Part shown: positions 18,069-26,163 of the stretch, one piece after another
How positions within the stretch are numbered: position 1 is the first letter of the stretch
How the letters are laid out: each line of letters opens with the position of its first letter
NCBI RefSeq assembly: GCF_013334205.1
Contig: NZ_CP054424.1
Coordinates: 3,244,001-3,308,000 of the forward strand
Direction: 5' to 3'
DNA from: Rhodoferax sp. BAB1
GTDB lineage: Bacteria > Pseudomonadota > Gammaproteobacteria > Burkholderiales > Burkholderiaceae_C
DNA: 64,000 nucleotides
Notes under the pieces: model-generated
Told to the model about the DNA's origin: nothing
Seen by the model: the letters and a program-made list of their open reading frames with translations, nothing else
Database searches by the model: none
Made by a program: the position numbers and the translations under genes

Positions 18069-18668
18069 ATGAATCCGCTGCGCGCCGCACTGCTGGCGTT
18101 GGCCGTCTTTACCGTGACGGCTGGCTCCGCGTCGGCTCAATCCCTGCAAACCAGCCCCTACAGCCTGGGGCATGCCCAGCCGTCAAGCGGCGGCTGGACC
18201 TTGCGCAGCGACTACAGCCCGGGCCTGAAGTGGGCAGGCTCTGAAGGCCCGCGCCCCGACTACGAGAGCAGCCGGGCCAGCCTCTATGCGGACTGGTTTC
18301 CCTTCGCCAGCAGCGGTTTCCGCCTGGTTGGCGGCTTGAGCTTCGGCGACACGCCAGCCGGCCTGTCGGCCAACAGCCTGGGCAGTGCCTGGGCCGGCCT
18401 GGGGGCCAGCACCTACCAGTTGCGTCCGAAATCCCAGACCGCCTCGACCTACCTGGGCATCGGCTACGGCCAGCACGGCCTGGCCAGCAAGGGGCTGGGG
18501 GTTTACGCCGACATGGGTGTTGCACTGGGTACCCTGTCCAGCGACCTGGAAAGCAGCGGGGCCAGCAGTTCCGCCATTGGCCTGGACGGCTGGCGGACCC
18601 AGAGCAATGGCGCGCTGGGCTTTCGTTACCTGCCCAGCGTGTCCCTGGGCCTGATCTACCGCTACTGA
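18069..18668 (+). CDS. Probable small outer-membrane beta-barrel protein
   Basis: 199 aa with a signal peptide (MNPLRAALLALAVFTVTAGS, cleavage near SASA-QS). The mature part alternates polar and aromatic residues in strands, has a Gly-rich barrel-like pattern (LVGGLSFGDT; STYLGIGYGQHG; ADMGVALGTL), and ends in Y-R-Y with an aromatic last residue, as expected for a BAM substrate. I do not recognise a named family. It stands alone, 126 bp behind the MBL gene, with no other signal in that gap. Confidence 0.7.
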   Translation: MNPLRAALLALAVFTVTAGSASAQSLQTSPYSLGHAQPSSGGWTLRSDYSPGLKWAGSEGPRPDYESSRASLYADWFPFASSGFRLVGGLSFGDTPAGLSANSLGSAWAGLGASTYQLRPKSQTASTYLGIGYGQHGLASKGLGVYADMGVALGTLSSDLESSGASSSAIGLDGWRTQSNGALGFRYLPSVSLGLIYRY

Positions 18669-18696
18669 GCAGTCGCCCCGGGCTTGCCGATTTTTA

Positions 18697-19554
18697 TTAC
18701 CGGCGCTGGCCCTCGCGGCGGGCCCGCTCGTACAACGGCAACACCTTGGGCAGGTTCTGCTCGATCTCGGCGATACGCGTCTTGCCCGCGGGGTGGGTGG
18801 ACAGCCACTGCGGTGGTGCCCCCTTGCTGGCGGCGCCCATCTTCTGCCACAGCGTCACGCCGGCACGCGGGTCGTAGCCGGCACGCGCCGCCAGTTCCAT
18901 GCCCACGAGGTCGGCCTCGCTCTCATCGCTGCGGCTGAAGCTCAGGACCGCCAGGTTGGCGCCACCACGCGCCACCCCGTCGGTCAGGCGCGGGTCGATG
19001 CCCAGCCAGGCGGACAGCACGGCGCCCCCGACCCTCGCCACCCCCTCGGTCACCGCGCTCTTGCCCATGCGCTCACGCGCATGCTCGCGCAAGGCATGGG
19101 CAATCTCGTGTCCCATGATCATGGCCACCTCATCGTCGCTGAGCTGCAGCTGGTCCAGGATGCCGGTGTAGAAGGCGATCTTGCCGCCGGGCATGCAATA
19201 GGCGTTGATCTGCTTCGAGCCGATCAGGTTGACCTCCCACTTCCAGTCCCTGGCGCGCGGGTTCCAGGCAAGGGCATGCGGGATGACGCGCTGCGCGATG
19301 GCGCGCAGGCGCTTGAGCTGCGGGTGGTCGGGCGGGGCCAAAGCGCGCTTTTCGGCGGCCTGGGACAACTGCTGGCGGTACTGCTGCAAAGCCATACGCT
19401 CGACCTCCTCCGCCGGGGCCAGCTTGGTGAAGGCCGAGTTCCTGCCCACGTCCACCCCCTCGCGTTCGGGCGCCGCATGGCTGCCTGCCGCCAACAACAG
19501 GCCGGCCAGCACCGTGGCCAGGCGCCGGATCAGGAAAGGTCGGATGTCGATCAT
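18697..19554 (-). CDS. Periplasmic M48 family zinc metalloprotease
   Basis: 285 aa. Signal peptide MIDIRPFLIRRLATVLAGLL with cleavage near SHA-AP. The zinc motif is H149EIAH153 (MIMGHEIAHALREH), and the third ligand Glu lies in SRSDESEADLVGMELAARAG. The layout resembles YcaL/LoiP envelope quality-control proteases. It starts at ATG 19554; the longer frame to 19788 is antisense in the permease. It is divergent from the AmpG-like gene with a 42-bp gap. Confidence 0.9.
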   Translation of the reverse strand: MIDIRPFLIRRLATVLAGLLLAAGSHAAPEREGVDVGRNSAFTKLAPAEEVERMALQQYRQQLSQAAEKRALAPPDHPQLKRLRAIAQRVIPHALAWNPRARDWKWEVNLIGSKQINAYCMPGGKIAFYTGILDQLQLSDDEVAMIMGHEIAHALREHARERMGKSAVTEGVARVGGAVLSAWLGIDPRLTDGVARGGANLAVLSFSRSDESEADLVGMELAARAGYDPRAGVTLWQKMGAASKGAPPQWLSTHPAGKTRIAEIEQNLPKVLPLYERARREGQRR

Positions 19555-19583
19555 GGATGTAGAGGTGTACGACGTGCTGCGCT

Positions 19584-19589
19584 TATTAT
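19584..19589 (+). promoter_or_regulatory. Probable -10 element of a leaderless AmpG-like transcript
   Basis: TATTAT is followed by 7 nt and then the ATG at 19597. There is no Shine-Dalgarno, so transcription would begin at or beside the start codon. The same arrangement occurs at 51978, 61049, 61097 and more weakly at 21000. Confidence 0.45.
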
Positions 19590-19596
19590 TCCCCGC

Positions 19597-20928
19597 ATGA
19601 CACCAAGTGCGCCCGGACCGGGCCAACTCAAGCCCTCCTGGGCCGACACGCTGCGCGTTTACCTCGAACCCGCCACCCTGCGCATGCTGGCCCTGGGTTT
19701 CGCCGCCGGCCTGCCCCTGCTGCTGGTGCTGGGCACACTGAGTTTTCGCCTGCGTGAGGCCGGCATTGACCGCGCCACCATCGGCCACCTGAGCTGGGTC
19801 GGCCTGGCCTATGCCTTCAAGTGGGCCTGGGCGCCGCTAGTGGACCGCCTGCCCCTGCCGGGCCTGACCCGCTGGCTGGGCCTGCGCCGCAGCTGGCTGC
19901 TGCTCTCGCAAGCAGCCATCATGGCCGGGCTGGCCGGCATGGCCCTGAGCCATCCGCAAAATGGTCTGCAAGCCGTGGTCTGGTGCGCGCTGATCGTGGC
20001 CTTCGCCTCGGCCACGCAGGACATCGCGCTGGACGCCTTCCGCATCGAATCGGCCGGGGCCGAGCGCCAGGCCGCGCTGGCGGCGGCCTACCAGACCGGC
20101 TACCGCATGGCCATGATCTGGGCCGGCGCCGGCGTGCTGTGGCTGGCCGCGCGCGCCGAGATCCAGACCACGGGTTACCAGAACGCCGCCTGGGCCACAG
20201 CCTACCTGGTCATGGCCGCCAGCATGCTGCCCGGTGTGCTGACCGTGCTGTTCTCGTCCGAACCCAGGCGGCATGAACTGCCGCCGGCGCGTAGCGCAGG
20301 CGAGTGGCTGCAGGGTGCCGTGGTGGAACCCTTTACCGACTTCCTGGGCCGCTACAAGTGGCAGGCCGGCCTGATCCTGGCGCTGATCGCGGTGTACCGC
20401 ATCAGCGACGTGGTCATGGGCATCATGGCCAACCCCTTCTACGTGGACATGGGCTACAGCAAGGACGAGGTGGCGGCGGTCACCAAAATCTACGGCGTCA
20501 TCATGACCCTGGTGGGCGCCTTCGTGGGCGGCGTACTGGCCATGCGCCTGGGCGTGATGCGTGTGCTGATGCTGGGCGCCGTACTCAGCGCGGCCAGCAA
20601 CCTGCTGTTCGCCTGGCTGGGCTCGCGCGGGCATGACGTGACGGCGCTGATCTTCGTGATCTCGGCCGACAACCTTTCCAGCGGCATCGCCTCGGCGGCC
20701 TTCATCGCCTACCTCTCCAGCCTGACCAACATCAGCTACTCGGCCACGCAGTACGCCCTGTTCAGTTCCATGATGCTGCTGGCGCCCAAATTCATCGCCG
20801 GTTTCTCGGGCGAGTACGTGGATGCCTACGGCTACAGCCAGTTCTTCGTCTCCACCGCCTTGCTGGGCCTGCCCGTGCTGCTGCTGGTGGGGCTGGCGGC
20901 ACGCGCTGCCCAGCGGGCCCGCAACTGA
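19597..20928 (+). CDS. AmpG-like MFS permease (muropeptide importer family)
   Basis: 443 aa with about 12-14 membrane helices. N-terminal AmpG signature: LALGFAAGLPLLLVLGTLSF, then GIDRATIGHLSWVGLAYAFK and WAWAPLVDR. Family members import anhydro-muropeptides for wall recycling. ATG 19597 was chosen because the protein begins there with a soluble stretch and the AmpG motif; the open frame from 18793 is antisense in the M48 gene. No ribosome site, but a -10-like TATTAT 7 nt upstream. After the stop is a hairpin CAGCCGCG-ACAAG-CGCGGCTG (20947-20967) without a T-tract. Confidence 0.85.
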   Translation: MTPSAPGPGQLKPSWADTLRVYLEPATLRMLALGFAAGLPLLLVLGTLSFRLREAGIDRATIGHLSWVGLAYAFKWAWAPLVDRLPLPGLTRWLGLRRSWLLLSQAAIMAGLAGMALSHPQNGLQAVVWCALIVAFASATQDIALDAFRIESAGAERQAALAAAYQTGYRMAMIWAGAGVLWLAARAEIQTTGYQNAAWATAYLVMAASMLPGVLTVLFSSEPRRHELPPARSAGEWLQGAVVEPFTDFLGRYKWQAGLILALIAVYRISDVVMGIMANPFYVDMGYSKDEVAAVTKIYGVIMTLVGAFVGGVLAMRLGVMRVLMLGAVLSAASNLLFAWLGSRGHDVTALIFVISADNLSSGIASAAFIAYLSSLTNISYSATQYALFSSMMLLAPKFIAGFSGEYVDAYGYSQFFVSTALLGLPVLLLVGLAARAAQRARN

Positions 20929-21012
20929 GGCGTTTACCTATCTTTACAGCCGCGACAAGCGCGGCTGACCGCGCGCCCCCACCATGGCGACATGAGCGAT
21001 AGACTTGCTGAC

Positions 21013-21723
21013 ATGAGCCAGCCCCTGCTGATGATCGAAGACGACGCCCGCCTGGCCGCCATGGTCAGCGAGTACCTGGCGCAATCCGGTTACAGCGTGG
21101 AGATCGCGGGCAGCGGCGAAGAAGGCCTGGCCCGGCTGCAGGCTACCCATCCGGCGCCCCAGTTGCTGGTGCTCGACCTGATGCTGCCCGACATGGACGG
21201 GCTGGAAATCTGCCGCCGCATCCGCGCCCTGCCCTCGGCCCTGGCGCAGACCCCCATCCTGATGCTCACCGCCAAGGGCGACCCCATGGACCGCGTGATC
21301 GGACTGGAAATGGGCGCCGACGATTACCTGGCCAAACCCTTCGAGCCGCGCGAGTTGCTGGCGCGCATCCGTGCCGTGCTGCGCCGCCGCGGCGGCAACG
21401 GCCCGGCACCGGCCAGCCAGCTGCGCTTCGGCTCGCTGGCCATCGACCGCGACGCGCGCACCGTCACTGTCAACGGCCAGGCCAGCGAACTGACCTCGTA
21501 CCAGTTCGACCTGCTGGTCGCGCTGGCCGAGCGCGCCGGGCGCGTGCTCACGCGCGACCAGATCATGGAAGCCGTGCGCGGGCGCGAACTGGAAGCCTTC
21601 GACCGCTCGATCGACGTGCACATGGGCCGCATCCGCGCGGCCATCGAAGCCGACCCCAAAGCCCCCAAGCGCATCCTGACCGTGCGCGGCGTGGGTTACG
21701 TCTTTGCCCGCCAACAGGACTGA
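21013..21723 (+). CDS. OmpR-family response regulator
   Basis: 236 aa. Receiver domain with acidic pair E9-D10-D11, phospho-acceptor Asp55 (LLVLDLMLPDMDG), and Lys in YLAKPFEPRELLARI. It is joined to a winged-helix DNA-binding domain (RVLTRDQIMEAVRGRELEAF; KRILTVRGVGYVFA). Paired with the histidine kinase 1 nt downstream. ATG 21013 is preferred because the receiver starts at once; ATG 20992 is an alternative. A TAGACT 7 nt upstream could be a leaderless -10. The regulon is unknown. Confidence 0.93.
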   Translation: MSQPLLMIEDDARLAAMVSEYLAQSGYSVEIAGSGEEGLARLQATHPAPQLLVLDLMLPDMDGLEICRRIRALPSALAQTPILMLTAKGDPMDRVIGLEMGADDYLAKPFEPRELLARIRAVLRRRGGNGPAPASQLRFGSLAIDRDARTVTVNGQASELTSYQFDLLVALAERAGRVLTRDQIMEAVRGRELEAFDRSIDVHMGRIRAAIEADPKAPKRILTVRGVGYVFARQQD

Positions 21724-21724
21724 C

Positions 21725-22909
21725 ATGTCCACACCATTGGCCCAGCGCCTCTCCATCCGCATCTGGCTGGCCGTGGTGGCCACCATCGTGCTGCTGACGC
21801 TGATCTTCGGCTGGATCTGGCGCCAGGATGCCGAGCGCGAACGCGCCCAGCGCCCGGGCCGCGAGATCGTGCTGCGCAACGCCCAGGGCGAAATACTGGG
21901 CCAGGCCCAGGCCCGTGGCAACCGCGTGCCAGGCCAGGGCTGGGAGTTCGAAGTGCCCCTGCGCGACGGGCAGACCGTCTACGTGCAGCTGCCACGGCCC
22001 GGCAACCGCCCGCCCCCGCAGCCTGCGCCCTCCTGGTGGCGTCCGCCCTACAACCTGCTGGCCATGCTGATCCTCGTGGCCGCCGCCGTGGCGCTGGGTG
22101 CCTATCCCATCGTGCGGCGCCTGACCAAACGGCTCGAAACCCTGCAGCAGGGTGTGGAGCGCTGGGGCGCAGGCGATCTGTCGCGCCGCCTGCCCGAGGA
22201 CGGGCAGGACGAAGTGGCCTTCCTGGCGCAACGCTTCAACATCGCCGCCGCCCGCGTGCAGGCCCTGCTGCTCTCGCACAAGGCCCTGCTGGCCAATGCC
22301 TCGCACGAACTGCGTTCCCCGCTGGCGCGCATCCGCATGGGCCTGGAACTGATGCAGGTCCAGCCCAGCCCGGCCACCCACGCTGAAATCGCACGCAATA
22401 TCCACGAACTCGACCAGTTGATCGACGAGATCCTGCTGGCCAGCCGGCTGGACGCCAGCCCCGACGATCTGGGCCCGCTGGAGCCGGTGGAGCTGGTCGG
22501 CCTGTGCGCCGAGGAATGCGCCCGTACCGGTGCCGAACTGGAAGCGCCCCCCGGCACCACCACGGTGCTGGTCACCGGCCTGTCCCGGCTATTGCGCCGC
22601 GCCCTGCGCAACCTGCTGGAAAACGCCCGCCGGCACGGCGGTGGTGCCGTGAGCCTGACCCTGCAGACCCAGGGGGCACAGGTCGAGATCCGGGTCTGCG
22701 ACCAGGGGCCGGGCGTGCCGCTAGCCCTGCGCGAGCGCATCTTCGAGCCCTTCTTCCGCCTGCCCGGTGCTTCCGAGCGCGAGGGTGGCGTGGGCCTGGG
22801 CCTGGCCCTGGTGCGCTCCATCGCCCAGCGCCACGGCGGCACGGTGCACTGCGAAGAGCGCCCGGGCGGCGGCGCCTGCTTCTTGCTGCGCCTGCCGCTG
22901 GCCGGCTGA
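21725..22909 (+). CDS. Two-component sensor histidine kinase
   Basis: 394 aa. Membrane helices at about residues 13-31 and 109-130 flank a short (about 75-aa) periplasmic sensor rich in Arg/Gln/Pro. HAMP follows (about 130-185), then the HisKA box with His194 (NASHELRSPLARIRM), then HATPase (N box LLENARRHGG, G box DQGPGVPL, GGVGLGLALVRSIAQRHGG). It resembles the RstB/CpxA type. The small periplasmic domain suggests sensing of envelope state, ions or a partner protein; this is inference. Confidence 0.93.
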   Translation: MSTPLAQRLSIRIWLAVVATIVLLTLIFGWIWRQDAERERAQRPGREIVLRNAQGEILGQAQARGNRVPGQGWEFEVPLRDGQTVYVQLPRPGNRPPPQPAPSWWRPPYNLLAMLILVAAAVALGAYPIVRRLTKRLETLQQGVERWGAGDLSRRLPEDGQDEVAFLAQRFNIAAARVQALLLSHKALLANASHELRSPLARIRMGLELMQVQPSPATHAEIARNIHELDQLIDEILLASRLDASPDDLGPLEPVELVGLCAEECARTGAELEAPPGTTTVLVTGLSRLLRRALRNLLENARRHGGGAVSLTLQTQGAQVEIRVCDQGPGVPLALRERIFEPFFRLPGASEREGGVGLGLALVRSIAQRHGGTVHCEERPGGGACFLLRLPLAG

Positions 22910-23025
22910 GCCCGCACCTCAGGCAAATGCCCCGGGCGTGAAAAACCGCACGCCGGCGCCCCCCTGGGGACTGGCGCAATCGGCCCTTGTTTCCTATGGT
23001 TACGACTGACCAGGGGAAACGCACC

Positions 23026-23253
23026 ATGAACACCGCCCACACCCGTCCACCGCAGCCTGACCGCTCGACCCTCGTCACGCGGCACCAGAGCTACCGCGGC
23101 CTGAAGGTCGAGCAGAACCTGCTGAGCCAGTTCACCATGTATGTCGTGGAGTTGGACCAGTTCGGCCTGTTCATCTCCGATTCCCGGCCCGAGGCCTTCG
23201 ATATGGCCTTCGAAGCCCTGTTCAACGCCGGCCCGCAAGCCCGGGCCGCGTGA
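23026..23253 (+). CDS. Small hypothetical protein
   Basis: 75 aa, not recognised. It begins MNTAHTRPPQPDRSTLVTRH, then a compact sequence with likely beta strands (FTMYVVELDQFGLFISDSRPE, here split as FTMYVVELDQ / FGLFISDSRPE) and an Ala-rich C-terminus. GGGGAAA lies about 8 nt before ATG 23026, a good ribosome site. It is 116 bp behind the histidine kinase on the same strand. No signal peptide or membrane segment. Confidence 0.65.
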   Translation: MNTAHTRPPQPDRSTLVTRHQSYRGLKVEQNLLSQFTMYVVELDQFGLFISDSRPEAFDMAFEALFNAGPQARAA

Positions 23254-23294
23254 AAACGCATCCTGAATGTCTTATTTCGCGACACTTCTGGCGC

Positions 23295-23484
23295 CATATC
23301 CCCAATTTGTGGGATATGCCTGAGGCAGCCAGCTCGCTATATTTGCCTTCGTACTGCTGTCACAGTCAAGTTTTCAAGCTTATTGCCAGTCCCCCGGCCA
23401 GACAACAAGAGGGGGCAGGCTACCGATCCCAACGACGTCCTTTCGAGGACTTTTCAAAGCCACCCGCAAGGGTGGCTTTTTTTT
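23295..23484 (+). ncRNA. Candidate small RNA in the 247-bp gap before waaF
   Basis: No ORF is credible here, but hairpins follow one another on the plus strand. They are CATATCCC...GGGATATG (23295-23318), a CCCCC...GGGGG pairing (about 23383-23415), GTCCT-TTCG-AGGAC (about 23437-23450), and a terminator with GCAA tetraloop and eight T (23459-23484). The terminator could end a long 3' UTR of the 75-aa gene or an independent sRNA. An unstructured linker (TTTTC) precedes the terminator. I cannot assign a family. Confidence 0.4.
23456..23484 (+). terminator. Strong Rho-independent terminator
   Basis: GCCACCC (23459-23465), GCAA loop, GGGTGGC (23470-23476), then T8. AAA before the stem can also pair with the first Ts, so the structure may be bidirectional and could also end waaF transcription on the minus strand. 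Confidence 0.92.
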
Positions 23485-23500
23485 CGGCTGGGCCGCGCCG

Positions 23501-24532
23501 TCAGAGCGCAGCGCGCACGCGATCAGCCGTGATGTCGTTGAGGCAGCGCAGATGGCCCAGGGGGCACTCGCGCTCGAAACAGGGGGCGCAGTCCAGCGGG
23601 GGCTGGTAGGCCGGGTCCTGCTTGAGCCAGAGCACGCGAGCTAAAGCACTCAGCGGCGGCGTGTGCTCGGGGCTGCTGGAACCGAAGATCGCCACCTGGG
23701 GCACGTCCAGGGCTGCGGCCACGTGCATCAGCCCGGTGTCGTTGCTGATGACCCGGCGCGCACCGGCGATCAGGCAGAAGGCCTCGGCCAGGCTGGTGGC
23801 CCCTGCCAGGTTGCGGCAGTCGGCCCCTGCGGCCAGGGCGCAGATCTCGACACCCAGGGGTGCCTCCTTGCCCGAACCGAGCACCAGCACCGGCGCATCC
23901 AGCGAGCGGGCGAGTTCGGCATACCGCGCCACCGGCCAGCGTTTGGCCGAGCCGTACTCGGCGCCAGGGACGAAGACGTAGTAGCCGCCGCGTGCCAATC
24001 CCTGCGCCGCCAGCACGGCATCGATCTGGGCCGGGGCCAGCTGCAGCTGCGGGCGGTCGGTTTCGATGCCGGGTTCGCCAGCCAGGGCCGAGTAGAAGGC
24101 GACCATGGGCGGGCGTTTGCCCTTGGACGGGTTTTTCAGACGGTGCGTCAGCAGGCCCACGCGCGCCTCGCCCAGATAACCCACGCGCCTGGGGATGCTG
24201 GCCAGGAAAGGCAGCAGCGCGCTCTTGAGGGAATTGGGCAGCACGTAGGCCACGCCGAAGCGGCCTTCGAGCTGCCGGGCCAGCGCACGCCGCGCCTTGA
24301 GCTGCAGGCCACCGTGCGCAAAGGGGAATTCGATCACCTCGGCCACCTGGGGCATGGCCCGGTAGACCGGCGCCACCCAGGGCAGGGCCCCGACGGTGAG
24401 CCGCTCGCCGCGCGCGGCGAGGCGGCGCATCAAAGGCTCCGTCATGACCGCGTCGCCGATCCATTGCGGCGCAATGACAAGGGCCGCGGTGTCGCGGCCC
24501 TTGGTGTCAGTGGTGCGCGGCGAAATGCTCAC
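23501..24532 (-). CDS. waaF: Lipopolysaccharide heptosyltransferase II (GT9)
   Basis: 343 aa. GT9 motifs: ALVIAPQWIGDAVMTEPLMR at the N-terminus, YYVFVPGAEYGSAKRWP, and GARRVISNDTGLMHVAAALD. It adds the second heptose to the LPS inner core. The start is GTG 24532, overlapping the preceding zf-CHCC gene by 26 nt. Family similarity begins around residue 19, so about 18 extra residues are encoded. These codons contain a perfect hairpin (24478-24488 with 24493-24503), unusual in an early coding region. Last gene of the minus-strand ilvE cluster. Confidence 0.92.
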   Translation of the reverse strand: MSISPRTTDTKGRDTAALVIAPQWIGDAVMTEPLMRRLAARGERLTVGALPWVAPVYRAMPQVAEVIEFPFAHGGLQLKARRALARQLEGRFGVAYVLPNSLKSALLPFLASIPRRVGYLGEARVGLLTHRLKNPSKGKRPPMVAFYSALAGEPGIETDRPQLQLAPAQIDAVLAAQGLARGGYYVFVPGAEYGSAKRWPVARYAELARSLDAPVLVLGSGKEAPLGVEICALAAGADCRNLAGATSLAEAFCLIAGARRVISNDTGLMHVAAALDVPQVAIFGSSSPEHTPPLSALARVLWLKQDPAYQPPLDCAPCFERECPLGHLRCLNDITADRVRAAL

Positions 24533-24713
24533 CGGCCTTCAGCTTGTAAACCGTGCCGCAATACGGGCACTTAGCTTCGCCGGTATGGCCCACGTCAAGA
24601 TAGACCTTGGGATGGCTGTTCCAGAGCTTCATGTCGGCTTTGGGGCTGGGGCAGTAGACACCCCCCTGGGCGTTCAGGTCCGTGGCCAGCAGTTCGATGG
24701 TGGACTTGCTCAT
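24507..24713 (-). CDS. zf-CHCC zinc-finger domain protein
   Basis: 68 aa, the usual size. It has CPSPKADMKLWNSHPKVYLD then CPYCGTVYKLKAGEHF, giving the Cys/His/Cys/Cys set of the zf-CHCC family, which is related to the respiratory complex I NDUFS6 zinc domain. Function in bacteria is not defined. It lies between ilvE (10 bp) and waaF (overlap), so all three are probably one transcript. Confidence 0.9.
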   Translation of the reverse strand: MSKSTIELLATDLNAQGGVYCPSPKADMKLWNSHPKVYLDVGHTGEAKCPYCGTVYKLKAGEHFAAHH

Positions 24714-24723
24714 CTTTTGTTCC

Positions 24724-25662
24724 TTAAACCTTCGTCAGCCAGTGGGCGTACTTGGGATTGCGGCCGTTGACGATGTCGAAGAAGGCGCTCTGGATCTTCT
24801 CCGTGATCGGGCCGCGCGAACCGCTGCCGATCTCGACACGGTCCAGCTCGCGGATCGGCGTCACTTCGGCGGCGGTGCCGGTGAAGAAAGCCTCGTCGGC
24901 GATATAGACCTCGTCGCGCGTGATGCGCTTTTGCACGATCTCCAGGCCCAGGTCCTTGGCGATGTGGAACACCGTGTTGCGCGTGATGCCGTTGAGCGCG
25001 CCGGCCGACAGGTCGGGGGTGTAGATGACGCCGTTCTTGATGACGAAGATGTTCTCGCCCGCGCCTTCGGAGACGAAACCGGACGAATCCAGCAGCAGGG
25101 CCTCGTCGTAACCGTCGTCCGTGGCTTCCATATTGGCCAGGATGGAGTTGGTGTAGTTGCTCACCGCCTTGGCCTGCGTCATGGTGATGTTGACGTGATG
25201 GCGGGTATAGCTGGAGGTCTTGACGCGGATGCCGCGTTTCATGCCCTCTTCGCCCAGGTAGGCGCCCCAGGCCCAGGCCGCGACCATCAGGTGGATGGTG
25301 TTGCCCTTGGGGGAGACGCCCAGCTTCTTGTCGCCGATCCAGGTCAGCGGACGCAGGTAGCAGCTCTCCAGCTTGTTGGCACGCACCACTTCCTTCTGCG
25401 CCTCGTTGACCTGCTCCATGCTGAAGGGGATCTTCATGCGCAGGATCTTGGCACTGTTGAACAGGCGCTCGGTGTGCTCCTGCAGGCGGAAGATGGCCGT
25501 GCCGTTGACCGTGTTGTAGGCCCGTACGCCCTCGAAAGCGCCGCAGCCGTAGTGCAGGGTATGGCTCAGCACGTGGATTTTGGCGTCACGCCATTCCACC
25601 AGCTGGCCGTCCATCCAGATTTTTCCGTCGCGGTCGGACATCGAGGTCGGTAGGGGGCTCAT
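24724..25662 (-). CDS. ilvE: Branched-chain-amino-acid aminotransferase
   Basis: 312 aa, PLP fold type IV. The PLP lysine is Lys165 (MTQAKAVSNYTNS). HTLHYGCGAFEGVRAY and the phosphate-binding GTAAEVTPI are also visible. It performs the last step of Ile/Leu/Val synthesis and the first of their degradation. ATG 25662 (MSPLPTSMSDRDGKIWMDG) has AGGAAAG 7 nt upstream; the open frame to 25890 is spurious. Confidence 0.95.
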   Translation of the reverse strand: MSPLPTSMSDRDGKIWMDGQLVEWRDAKIHVLSHTLHYGCGAFEGVRAYNTVNGTAIFRLQEHTERLFNSAKILRMKIPFSMEQVNEAQKEVVRANKLESCYLRPLTWIGDKKLGVSPKGNTIHLMVAAWAWGAYLGEEGMKRGIRVKTSSYTRHHVNITMTQAKAVSNYTNSILANMEATDDGYDEALLLDSSGFVSEGAGENIFVIKNGVIYTPDLSAGALNGITRNTVFHIAKDLGLEIVQKRITRDEVYIADEAFFTGTAAEVTPIRELDRVEIGSGSRGPITEKIQSAFFDIVNGRNPKYAHWLTKV

Positions 25663-25714
25663 CGGTTCTTTCCTAAGTAGGGGCTGCCCGTTCGGCCGGG
25701 CCAAAACTCTGATT

Positions 25715-26151
25715 TTACGGGGCCGGCGGCAGGCCCGGCATGGTGGTGGAGCCGGGGTCGGTCGCGTCCGGGCGGCAGAACTCCCAGCGCAGCAGCTTGC
25801 CGTCGGCAAAGTCGCAGGTGACCGAGGCCTCGTAAGGATCGGTCCAGCGGAACTGCTCGGGCTGGCTGCCAAGCGGGCTGAGCTGCACACCCAGCGAGCG
25901 CGTCATGGCTATCACGTGCATCAGCGTCATGCCCGGCTTGAGTTTGGCCTGCAGCATGACCGCGCTGCCCACATAACCCAGCGGGCTGTCGGCCGCGCGC
26001 TTGAGGACATGCATGAGGCGCGTGAAGTGCAGCATCAGCCAGAAGGTCAGGGCACCCACGGCCAGCGCCACGCCAGCCCAGCCCCCCCCAGGTAGCCGGC
26101 CACGACCAGCACCACGGCGCCGATAGGGATCAGGATTTTCTGTAGTTGCAT
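25715..26151 (-). pseudogene. Membrane-anchored unknown protein broken at a G8 tract (possible phase-variable gene)
   Basis: From ATG 26151 the frame reads MQLQKILIPIGAVVLVVAGY and stops after 34 codons. From 26071 another frame reads MALAVGALTFWLMLHFTRLM and runs on to 25715 (118 aa, ending PGLPPAP). The two join perfectly if the run of eight G (C8 at 26082-26089) had nine, giving a 145-aa protein with one continuous N-terminal membrane segment and a small soluble domain with two Cys. The cause may be a true indel, a slippery tract giving phase variation, or a sequencing error. GTG 26071 is the only start for the distal part as written. Family not recognised. Confidence 0.65.
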
Positions 26152-26163
26152 GCCCCGATTGTC

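Noticed and set aside
20947-20967. Hairpin after the AmpG-like gene as an intrinsic terminator
   Set aside because: An 8-bp stem is present but no T-tract follows on either strand.
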